Shown: positions 1 through 4,805 of the stretch, in pieces
How positions within the stretch are numbered: position 1 is the stretch's first letter
How the letters are laid out: the number at the start of each line of letters is the position of its first letter
Assembly (NCBI GenBank): GCA_902803695.1
Contig: CADCQX010000112.1
Coordinates: forward strand, 1 to 6,985
Reading direction: 5' to 3'
DNA length: 6,985 bases
From: Oscillospiraceae bacterium
Lineage (GTDB): Bacteria > Bacillota > Clostridia > Saccharofermentanales > Saccharofermentanaceae
Notes under the pieces: generated by a model
What the model was told of the DNA's origin: nothing
Database searches by the model: none
What the model saw: the letters and a program-made list of their open reading frames with translations, nothing else
Position numbers and translations under genes: made by a program

Positions 1-2
1 AC

Positions 3-473
3 GGATATCACAGCAAGAATATTGCGTATTCAATATGGCATATTTTCAGGATAGAAGATATCGTTGCGCATGATCTTGTTAACGGAGATGAAGAGATGTT
101 TTTCTCAGGGAATTATCAGAGCCGAATCAACTCGCCGATAATAACTACCGGAAATGAACTTGTTAAGGAGCAAATATCTGACTTTACAAAACAGTTGGAT
201 ATTGAAGAACTGTATTCATATATCAATGATGTGAAGAACAGCACAGAAATTATTCTTAATAATCTGTCGTATAGCGATCTTAAGAAAAAGGTATCAGATG
301 AACGAAAGGAAAAATTGAAAAAGTCCGGTGTTGTCAGTACTGATGAAAACGCTGTTTGGCTGATAGATTACTGGTGCAATAAGGATGTTCGTGGCTTGAT
401 CCAGATGCCGTTCTCCAGACATTGGATCATGCACATTGAAGCATGTCAGAGAATAAAGAACAAACTGAAATGA
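3..473 (+). CDS. DinB-like family protein, 5' end missing
   Basis: The frame is already open at the left edge, so this is the C-terminal ~156 residues of a gene starting outside the window. The ATG at 96 is internal, because conserved sequence lies upstream of it. The visible part begins GYHSKNIAYSIWHIFRIED, which matches the helix of DinB/YfiT-like four-helix-bundle proteins that carries the first metal-ligand histidine (the WH). Near the C-terminus, SRHWIMHIEA supplies an HxxxH pair, which would complete the usual three-histidine metal site. DinB-like proteins are cytoplasmic metalloproteins; some are thiol-dependent transferases or damage-induced proteins, but the substrate cannot be told here. 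It ends with TGA, 22 nt before the GNAT gene, and is probably in the same operon. The family call is motif-based from memory; the exact function is unknown. Confidence 0.75.
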   Translation, partial: GYHSKNIAYSIWHIFRIEDIVAHDLVNGDEEMFFSGNYQSRINSPIITTGNELVKEQISDFTKQLDIEELYSYINDVKNSTEIILNNLSYSDLKKKVSDERKEKLKKSGVVSTDENAVWLIDYWCNKDVRGLIQMPFSRHWIMHIEACQRIKNKLK

Positions 474-482
474 GAGAATAAT

Positions 483-488
483 AGGAAG
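483..488 (+). promoter_or_regulatory. Ribosome binding site of the GNAT gene
   Basis: AGGAAG lies 7 nt before the ATG at 496. It supports that start and shows that the gene can be translated independently of the DinB-like gene. Confidence 0.6.
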
Positions 489-495
489 AACGAAT

Positions 496-1182
496 ATGGA
501 AACTGTATACGGAAAAATTCATGATATTCAGGAATGGATGAAACTGGTCCGTAAAGTCAGAGATAACTTCCCGGGATTAGAGACAGAGGAAGGTCTAAAA
601 GACTACGAGAATACTGTTTTGAAATTCATGGGTAAGGATCAGGCCTTATGTGTTAAGGATGAAGATAGGATCTGCGGAGTGATATTGTTTTCGAGAAACA
701 GGAATATGATCTGTTGTCTTGCAGTTGATCCGGAATTCAGAAGAAAAGGTGTTGCGTCTTTGATGCTTGATAAAGCCCTTTCTGAACTTGATCCAAAGCG
801 GGAAGTAACGGTATCGACGTTCCGTGAAGGCGATGATAAAGGAGGTGCGCCGCGAGCACTTTATAAGAAATTCGGTTTCATCGAGGGAGAACTGACAGAG
901 GAATTCGGATATCCGAATCAGGTGTTCTTTCGACCTGCAAAAATGAATATTGTTCACTACTATTTTCCGGGGACTGATCCATGGAAGAATATTATGAACC
1001 TGCCGGAGAATGAAGCTTTTGCCAAAGCTAAGGAACTAGCTGATGCGCATCCGGGTGAGGCGAGCTTTGGAAGATTCGCCGACTTTGTAAATTACTATCC
1101 GACTCGTAAAGCGACAGATATGTATGTGTATGAACGTTTCACCGAAAAGGGTGGACGACCGGAACTTCAACATCCGTATTAG
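496..1182 (+). CDS. GNAT N-acetyltransferase fused to a second conserved domain, ended early by TAG
   Basis: Residues 1 to about 147 form a GNAT acyltransferase domain, which would move an acetyl group from acetyl-CoA to an unknown amine. The acetyl-CoA loop is seen at residues 82-87 (RRKGVA, the R/Q-x-x-G-x-G/A motif A), preceded by the beta-4 strand CCLAVDPEF, and motif B is APRALYKKFGF (118-128). From about residue 150 a second domain begins (HYYFPGTDPWKNIMNLP ... GRFADFVNYYPTRKA). I recall this as a separate, uncharacterised protein family in Firmicutes. The frame stops at TAG 1180-1182 in the middle of that domain, just after QHPY. The same frame continues with conserved-looking sequence to 1464. 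The acetyltransferase half is intact and may be active; the second domain as translated is truncated. The gene sits between a DinB-like gene and a methyltransferase, all on the same strand. Confidence 0.85.
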   Translation: METVYGKIHDIQEWMKLVRKVRDNFPGLETEEGLKDYENTVLKFMGKDQALCVKDEDRICGVILFSRNRNMICCLAVDPEFRRKGVASLMLDKALSELDPKREVTVSTFREGDDKGGAPRALYKKFGFIEGELTEEFGYPNQVFFRPAKMNIVHYYFPGTDPWKNIMNLPENEAFAKAKELADAHPGEASFGRFADFVNYYPTRKATDMYVYERFTEKGGRPELQHPY

Positions 1183-1464
1183 TTCACGCTTTTGGAGTGT
1201 GGTTACCTCCAAAAGTGGTTTAGTGATGGTGAAAAACTCGTGTTTTATCTAGAGGATATTCCAGAAGACCAGATCAGTTTTACGATCGGTGACAGTTGTG
1301 CGCAGTATGGCTGGGGAGACAGGCCTGAAGTTCTGACCAGGACAGAACTTCTTCAGAAGATCCATGCCTGCGGAGGATCGGTTGAAACGCTTCTTAAGGA
1401 GTATCAAGGTAAATTCGCTTATATTGAAGTGCATGTCTGGAAGAGATTGGATGGGGAGGAATAA
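1183..1464 (+). pseudogene. Severed C-terminal part of the GNAT fusion protein
   Basis: This stretch is in the same frame as the GNAT gene, directly after its TAG, and encodes 93 further residues up to TAA at 1462-1464. The text reads as protein: FTLLECGYLQKWFSDGEK, then IPEDQISFTIGDS, and an ending FAYIEVHVWKRLDGEE. It appears to complete the domain begun before the stop (HPx-x-F-x-L-x(4)-YLxxWF continuity across the TAG). A TTG at 1192 could in principle start a 90-residue product, but no ribosome site precedes it and it would begin inside a conserved strand. The best reading is a nonsense-split gene; the alternatives are readthrough of the TAG or a sequencing error. Its 3' end carries the ribosome site for the next gene. 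Confidence 0.7.
1455..1459 (+). promoter_or_regulatory. Ribosome binding site that fixes the methyltransferase start
   Basis: GGAGG sits 6 nt before ATG 1466, inside the last codons of the preceding frame. It favours this start over any upstream in-frame ATG such as 1364. Those upstream residues also overlap the preceding frame and have no methyltransferase character. Confidence 0.75.
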
Positions 1465-1465
1465 T

Positions 1466-2257
1466 ATGGATATTACAGATAAAAGAATAGATGAAGGTAA
1501 AGCATTTGATTGGGGCAAGGCATCGGAATACTATGCAAAATTTAGGGATATTTATCCTGATGAGTTTTATAAGCGAGTAGCAGATAGAGGGCTTTGCGTT
1601 GAAGGACAGGAAGTTCTGGATCTCGGAACCGGTACAGGTGTTTTGCCACGTAATATGTATAAATACGGTGCAAAGTGGACAGGAACTGATATATCACCGG
1701 AGCAGATCGAACAGGCTAAAAGACTGGCGGAAGAAACAGGAATGGACATTGATTTTATGACTGTTTCTGCTGAGGATCTAAACTTTCCTGATTCGTCTTT
1801 CGACGTGATAACTGCTTGCCAATGCTTTTTCTATTTCGATCATGAAAAGGTTGCACCTGAATTCCATCGTATTCTAAGAAAAGACGGCAAACTGGTTATA
1901 CTTTACATGGCGTGGCTGCCATACGAAGATAAGATCGCTGAAATGAGCGAAGAGTTGGTCCGTAAATATAATCCTACATGGTCAGGTGGTGGCGAGACAA
2001 GACATCCTATATTTGTACCGGAAGTGATGTATGATCATTTCGATATGGAATATCATGATGAGTATGATATCAATGTTTCTTTCACCAGGGAATCATGGCA
2101 TGGCCGTATGATCGCATGCCGAGGTGTAGGAGCTTCTCTTTCTCCTGAAGACCTGGCGAGATGGGATGCCGAACACAGGAAACTCATGGAAACTGTGCCT
2201 GACAGTTTTGATGTAAAACACTATGCGGCGATCGCTGTGTTAAAGAGGAAGGAGTGA
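1466..2257 (+). CDS. Class I SAM-dependent methyltransferase
   Basis: A 263-residue cytoplasmic protein of the Methyltransf_11/UbiE-like type, moving a methyl group from S-adenosylmethionine to an unknown acceptor. Motif I, VLDLGTGTG (50-58), is the glycine-rich SAM loop. The acidic residue after strand 2 is D75 in GTDIS. SAEDLNFPDSSFDVI (101-115) gives the conserved Asp that contacts adenine and motif post-II. HRILRKDGKLVI is the usual strand-5 region. The C-terminal ~100 residues (GGGETRHPIFVPE, then FTRESWHGRMIACRGVG) are the substrate-side cap; the arrangement recalls small-molecule methyltransferases annotated as class I/UbiE-like, but no substrate can be named. The start lies 2 nt after the TAA of the broken GNAT fusion, so translation was probably coupled to it. 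It ends in TGA, after which the same frame stays open. Confidence 0.88.
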   Translation: MDITDKRIDEGKAFDWGKASEYYAKFRDIYPDEFYKRVADRGLCVEGQEVLDLGTGTGVLPRNMYKYGAKWTGTDISPEQIEQAKRLAEETGMDIDFMTVSAEDLNFPDSSFDVITACQCFFYFDHEKVAPEFHRILRKDGKLVILYMAWLPYEDKIAEMSEELVRKYNPTWSGGGETRHPIFVPEVMYDHFDMEYHDEYDINVSFTRESWHGRMIACRGVGASLSPEDLARWDAEHRKLMETVPDSFDVKHYAAIAVLKRKE

Positions 2258-2407
2258 TCGGATCCTGAGGGCGGCAAATATGTGATCATTTGTGAGGTTA
2301 TCTCTAAAGCCCCTGTTGAGGAATATATAGGGATCCAATATATCCGTGTTGAGAAGGATGGCGAGATTGTTAATGAGTTGGGGACTAAGCCGTTTTCACA
2401 GCAGTAA
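2258..2407 (+). pseudogene. Possible 3' remnant of an unidentified gene
   Basis: After the methyltransferase TGA the same frame runs 49 codons to TAA 2405-2407 and reads like the end of a folded protein: PEGGKYVIICEVISKAPVEE, then an alternating strand-like segment IGIQYIRVEKDGEIVNELG, ending KPFSQQ. There is no ATG. A GTG at 2282 with GAGGGCGG 7 nt upstream could start a 41-residue peptide, but it would begin in the middle of a strand. The likeliest explanation is a truncated gene left by a deletion or insertion of the upstream genes. TGA readthrough producing an extended methyltransferase is less likely, since the methyltransferase already ends naturally (IAVLKRKE). I do not recognise the family. 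Confidence 0.4.
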
Positions 2408-2425
2408 CGTATTTGAGCGTATAAT
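2395..2425 (+). promoter_or_regulatory. Putative housekeeping promoter for the 194-aa gene
   Basis: A perfect TATAAT at 2420-2425 lies 19 nt after TTCACA (2395-2400, five of six matches to TTGACA). The spacer is a little long. Transcription would start near 2432, giving a short leader that contains AGAGGG (2439-2444), 4 nt before ATG 2449. The -35 lies inside the end of the upstream remnant. Confidence 0.5.
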
Positions 2426-2448
2426 ATAGAAAAAACTCAGAGGGCTTC

Positions 2449-3033
2449 ATGGGCATAAAGTACGAAGACAATGAACTTTTGATCAGTCACTTTTTCTCGA
2501 AAAAGAGAATCTCCTACAAGGACCTCAAGTCCATCCGAATCACTGTAGACGGAATTGTTTTCGAGACGAGAGACGGTGAGAAGGTTACCGAGAAAGACAG
2601 GTTGCTGGATGACAAGGCAAATCTCTACGAGGCGGTCAGGAAGCACAATATCAGCTACCGCGACGAGGTGGAATTGGACGGCATGTCCGAGACCTTTACC
2701 CGTGAGGAACTGGAACCCATGATCGTGAAGGCCCGTGACTACGCACAGGAACTTACCTCTCAGGACGTGAAGGCCCAACTGGGCGACGCCTACGATATCC
2801 GCATCGAAGTGAGCGAGATCGACGAATATATCCAGATGGATCTCTACCTTCAAAAAGACGGCAAGGACGATCCGAAACGCGGTTCATTCGACGATATTAC
2901 TTTGGCATTCCTAGTTGAGTGGGACACCATCTCCAGACGTGCCCTCTACGGCATCACAGAAGAAATGACTGACAACTCAAAGCTGATGGAAGCCGTACAA
3001 TATTCTATGGAGTACCTATACAGTGAAATATAA
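2449..3033 (+). CDS. Hypothetical protein, possible N-terminal PH-like domain
   Basis: A 194-residue soluble protein with no signal peptide or membrane segment, rich in charged residues and notably acidic in the middle. The first ~50 residues (NELLISHFFSKKRISYKDLK, then IRITVDGIVFETRDGEKV) alternate short strands in the way bacterial PH-like domains begin, where a 'FSKKRISYKDLKSI' type stretch is common; this is suggestive only. Residues ~75-125 look helical (FTREELEPMIVKARDYAQEL), followed by a strand pair (YDIRIEVSEID, then IQMDLYLQKDGK) and a helical C-terminus. I do not recognise a named family and no function is assigned. It has its own promoter and is followed by a hairpin, so it is probably monocistronic. 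Third-position C is far more frequent than in the genes to its left. Confidence 0.75.
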   Translation: MGIKYEDNELLISHFFSKKRISYKDLKSIRITVDGIVFETRDGEKVTEKDRLLDDKANLYEAVRKHNISYRDEVELDGMSETFTREELEPMIVKARDYAQELTSQDVKAQLGDAYDIRIEVSEIDEYIQMDLYLQKDGKDDPKRGSFDDITLAFLVEWDTISRRALYGITEEMTDNSKLMEAVQYSMEYLYSEI

Positions 3034-3039
3034 GATAAT

Positions 3040-3067
3040 AGAGTGTCTTAGCGGCACTCTTTCCTCA
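3040..3067 (+). terminator. Probable intrinsic terminator after the 194-aa gene
   Basis: AGAGTGTC (3040-3047) pairs with GGCACTCT (3053-3060) around a 5-nt loop, with one T-G wobble, starting 6 nt after the stop codon. The following tract, TTCCTC, is only partly T-rich, so efficiency is uncertain. A second weaker hairpin follows (AGAGTT 3073-3078 with AACTCT 3086-3091), whose loop holds the T-run. Confidence 0.5.
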
Positions 3068-3110
3068 TTGTTAGAGTTTTTTTATAACTCTTAAATTGCC
3101 ACAAAATCGA

Positions 3111-3139
3111 TTTGAAAGTCTGCTCAAACATACTATAAT
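3111..3139 (+). promoter_or_regulatory. Putative housekeeping promoter for the small membrane protein
   Basis: TATAAT at 3134-3139 is preceded at 16 nt by TTGAAA (3112-3117, five of six matches to TTGACA). The predicted start of transcription near 3146 leaves a ~24-nt leader. The ribosome site before ATG 3170 is weak (GAAAGCGAG, 3154-3162). Confidence 0.6.
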
Positions 3140-3169
3140 TCAAACAAACTTATCGAAAGCGAGCGCTAT

Positions 3170-3448
3170 ATGAACAAGAAAACACTGGCAGTCATTCTCG
3201 AGATCATTCCTATCGTATCCACGATAGTGTTCTTCATTATCACATTTTCGAACATGAACTCGGTACTTCTTAAAACGATCAACGCGGTTGCCGTTGTCGT
3301 CGCTCTGCTCGGCTTCGTTTTCTTCATCATCGGCCGAATCCTTGGGAAAGGCAGCAAACCGGCACTGTTCCTGGGCATCCTGGATATTCTTTGTACCGCT
3401 ACAGTCGTTGGTTTTTACACTCTGGCGATCTTCCTTTTCGGTCTTTGA
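3170..3448 (+). CDS. Small three-pass membrane protein of unknown function
   Basis: A 92-residue, very hydrophobic protein with three predicted membrane-spanning stretches: about residues 5-26 (LAVILEIIPIVSTIVFFIIT), 36-55 (TINAVAVVVALLGFVFFIIG) and 66-90. The loops are short, and the one between segments 2 and 3 is basic (RILGKGSK, 56-63), suggesting it lies in the cytoplasm with the N-terminus outside; the N-terminal MNKK argues the other way, so topology is unsettled. There is no cleavable signal peptide, catalytic motif or recognised family. It has its own promoter and ends convergently, 17 nt from the end of the anti-sigma gene. Codon use is C-rich like the preceding gene. Small membrane proteins of this kind are often assigned no function. 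Confidence 0.7.
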   Translation: MNKKTLAVILEIIPIVSTIVFFIITFSNMNSVLLKTINAVAVVVALLGFVFFIIGRILGKGSKPALFLGILDILCTATVVGFYTLAIFLFGL

Positions 3449-3465
3449 TCCATTCTCGAAAACAT

Positions 3466-4074
3466 TTACTCGTATACATCAAACTCAGCATATACAGTAT
3501 AAGGCAATTGTAATGCGTCGGAATAGATATATCCGGTAAGAACATAGTGGCCGGGTTCAAGCGGACTCATATCGTCAGGGAGTTCCATGATCATATGATT
3601 TTCCGTTTTATCCAAAGATATCTTTGTCTCTGAAGGATCGATCTCTCTATTTGGCTTGCTTAATGTAGGAACATGTGCTGTCTTTCCGCCATCATCACGG
3701 ACCAATTCGAAAATGTTGTTATAAGTATAGAGAGTTGTATTAAGATTATCCACATCATCGATTATATAGGTTACTTCTATCGACGAGTCATTGACCTTAT
3801 CAATTCGGAGAGAATCATAAGTTAAAACATGCACTTCTTCAGTTTTCATACCATGAGATTGTAATTTCGATGCCGCAGTCATATTCGTTCGGGCATAACC
3901 AACGAAAGTGATAAAAGATGACAGTATAAAAGCAACACATGCCACGGATGTTATGATGCCTATTACCACAGCAGTGTGGAGTTTTCTTACTTTGGATGGA
4001 CGGTATTCTGTTGCGTTTAAGATGAACTCATCATCTATGTTGCCGATAAGTTTCAGTAGACGTTTGGAACTCAT
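3466..4074 (-). CDS. Single-pass membrane protein, probable anti-sigma factor of the adjacent ECF sigma
   Basis: A 202-residue protein. Residues 1-33 are cytoplasmic and basic, with KRLLKLIGNIDDEFILNATE, a pattern common in Clostridia proteins encoded directly after ECF sigma genes (IGxIDDxFIxEA). One membrane segment covers about 34-58 (TAVVIGIITSVACVAFILSS). The remaining ~140 residues face outside and are strand-rich (SIEVTYIIDDVD, HMIMELPDDMSPLEPGHYVL, YTVYAEFDVYE), suggesting a beta-sandwich-like sensor. No HxxxCxxC zinc anti-sigma motif is present. Its ATG overlaps the sigma stop (ATGA, 4 nt) and AGGAGGG at 4084-4090 lies 9 nt upstream, so the two are co-translated. By analogy it would hold the sigma factor at the membrane until a signal arrives; that role is inferred from position and layout, not from a family match I can verify. 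Confidence 0.7.
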   Translation of the reverse strand: MSSKRLLKLIGNIDDEFILNATEYRPSKVRKLHTAVVIGIITSVACVAFILSSFITFVGYARTNMTAASKLQSHGMKTEEVHVLTYDSLRIDKVNDSSIEVTYIIDDVDNLNTTLYTYNNIFELVRDDGGKTAHVPTLSKPNREIDPSETKISLDKTENHMIMELPDDMSPLEPGHYVLTGYIYSDALQLPYTVYAEFDVYE

Positions 4075-4628
4075 ATTCTGATACCCTCCTTTGCAAGAAA
4101 TGAACGAAGTCTGTCTCTGGTCCTCTTAAGCGTAACGCGGACCTTGCTTTCCTTGATCTTCATCAATTCCGCGATCTGAACGGTCGTGTCCATATACCAG
4201 TATCTTCTGACGAACATAAAACGTGCTTCCTCGCTGAGGGTCCTTAGAAAAGCATTAAGGCAATCGGTTACGACCTGATCTTCCGCCTCGTATGGATTAG
4301 ATGAAGCACCTAAGCATTCTTCCAGTTCATCGAGTGCGAGTTCAACTGCAGCACCGCCTCTCTTATCGGCGTGCTTTTTGTCATACATATCGATCGCTAG
4401 GTTTCTGGCGATCCTTGCTATGAAGGCTTTAAAGTGATTGGGGCGTGTGGGAGGGATCGTATTCCAGAGCTTGAAATACGTGTCATTCCTGCATTCTTCA
4501 CTGTCATGATAATCATGAAGAATGTTATAAGTTATCGTATTACAATATGAACCGTACTTAATGTCGGTCTGCCTGATGGCATCTTCGTCTCTGTCAAAAT
4601 ACAGTTCAATTATTGAAGCATCTTCCAC
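4071..4628 (-). CDS. ECF-type RNA polymerase sigma factor
   Basis: A cytoplasmic sigma-70 family factor that directs RNA polymerase to a small set of promoters. Numbering from GTG 4628 gives 185 residues. Region 2 spans about 22-90, including the -10 binding helix area (DSEECRNDTYFKLWNTIPP and FKAFIARIARNLAIDMY). Region 4 spans about 128-180, with helix-turn-helix VQIAELMKIKESKVRVTLKR recognising the -35. An upstream ATG at 4649 is possible. I prefer GTG 4628 for two reasons: GGGAG (4638-4642) lies 9 nt before it, and the product then begins MEDASIIELYFDRDEDAI, the usual start of this subfamily. It is followed by its likely anti-sigma gene with a 4-nt overlap and preceded by an ECF-type promoter, implying autoregulation. 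Homologues in Clostridia are numerous and their signals mostly unknown. Confidence 0.88.
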   Translation of the reverse strand: MEDASIIELYFDRDEDAIRQTDIKYGSYCNTITYNILHDYHDSEECRNDTYFKLWNTIPPTRPNHFKAFIARIARNLAIDMYDKKHADKRGGAAVELALDELEECLGASSNPYEAEDQVVTDCLNAFLRTLSEEARFMFVRRYWYMDTTVQIAELMKIKESKVRVTLKRTRDRLRSFLAKEGIRI

Positions 4629-4637
4629 TTTGTTACT

Positions 4638-4642
4638 CTCCC
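4638..4642 (-). promoter_or_regulatory. Ribosome binding site favouring the GTG start of the sigma gene
   Basis: On the minus strand GGGAG precedes GTG 4628 by 9 nt, whereas the ATG at 4649 has only GGTAAAG close upstream. Together with the family N-terminus this decides for GTG. Confidence 0.5.
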
Positions 4643-4657
4643 AATACATTCTTTACC

Positions 4658-4663
4658 ATTATA
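4658..4663 (-). promoter_or_regulatory. Possible second, housekeeping -10 box for the sigma operon
   Basis: A perfect TATAAT on the minus strand with only poor -35 matches upstream (CTCGTC at 17 nt). It would start transcription near 4651, just ahead of the GGGAG ribosome site, and could supply a basal level of sigma factor. It may be chance in an AT-rich leader. Confidence 0.3.
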
Positions 4664-4680
4664 TCAGTTCTACAAACACA

Positions 4681-4706
4681 GACGAGATTTATGTCCGGAC
4701 GTTACA
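4681..4706 (-). promoter_or_regulatory. ECF sigma-dependent promoter, probably self-activating
   Basis: Read on the minus strand, TGTAAC (4706-4701) is followed after exactly 16 nt by CGTC (4684-4681). The AAC core in the -35 and CGTC in the -10 with this spacing are the established signature of ECF promoters (for example the SigM/SigV/SigX/SigW group in Bacillus). Transcription would begin near 4674, about 46 nt before GTG 4628. Since the first gene downstream encodes an ECF factor, positive self-regulation is the natural inference. The spacer contains a perfect GTCCGGAC palindrome (4693-4700). Confidence 0.65.
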
Positions 4707-4718
4707 CTTTTCCGGAAA
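4693..4718. repeat. Pair of CCGG-centred palindromes in the divergent intergenic region
   Basis: GTCCGGAC (4693-4700) and TTTCCGGAAA (4709-4718) are each perfect palindromes sharing the core TCCGGA, with centres 17 bp apart. The first lies in the spacer of the ECF promoter and the second just upstream of its -35. The layout could suit a dimeric DNA-binding protein controlling the sigma operon and possibly the divergent genes, but this is inference. Confidence 0.4.
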
Positions 4719-4737
4719 TTTTTTATTCATGATCGTT

Positions 4738-4767
4738 TTCGAAAAAGAAAACACGCAATGATATAAT
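4738..4767 (+). promoter_or_regulatory. Putative promoter of the SDR / unknown / EFR1 operon
   Basis: TATAAT at 4762-4767 with the weak -35 candidate TTCGAA (4738-4743, 18 nt spacer). Upstream DNA is A/T-rich (TTTTTTATT, 4720-4728), like an UP element. Transcription would start near 4774. A TTGACA at 4775-4780 has no matching -10 and is ignored. Confidence 0.4.
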
Positions 4768-4793
4768 AATTGTATTGACAGGGTATAGCAGAT

Positions 4794-4798
4794 GGAGG
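4794..4798 (+). promoter_or_regulatory. Ribosome binding site of the SDR gene
   Basis: A strong GGAGG lies 7 nt before ATG 4806 and fixes the start; the first residues (MKVVLAGAYGNLG) form the first strand and nucleotide loop of the fold. Confidence 0.75.
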
Positions 4799-4805
4799 TG
4801 GACTT

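Noticed and set aside
646..957. 103-codon minus-strand open frame inside the GNAT gene
   Set aside because: The opposite strand encodes clear GNAT motifs over the same bases.
1364..1465. N-terminal extension of the methyltransferase to ATG 1364
   Set aside because: It overlaps the preceding conserved frame, has no ribosome site and has no family character; GGAGG 6 nt before ATG 1466 decides the start.
2437..2853. 138-codon minus-strand open frame opposite the 194-aa gene
   Set aside because: It is the antisense of a better-supported gene that has a promoter and ribosome site, and its translation (FVDLAHFDADIVGVAQLGLH...) is typical of a codon shadow.
3435..3462. Inverted repeat TTTTCG...CGAAAA as a shared terminator between convergent genes
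   Set aside because: The stem is only 6 bp with four A-T pairs and a 16-nt loop, too weak to call a terminator.
4775..4780. TTGACA as the -35 of the SDR promoter
   Set aside because: No -10 box lies 16-18 nt downstream; that position falls on the ribosome site of the gene.
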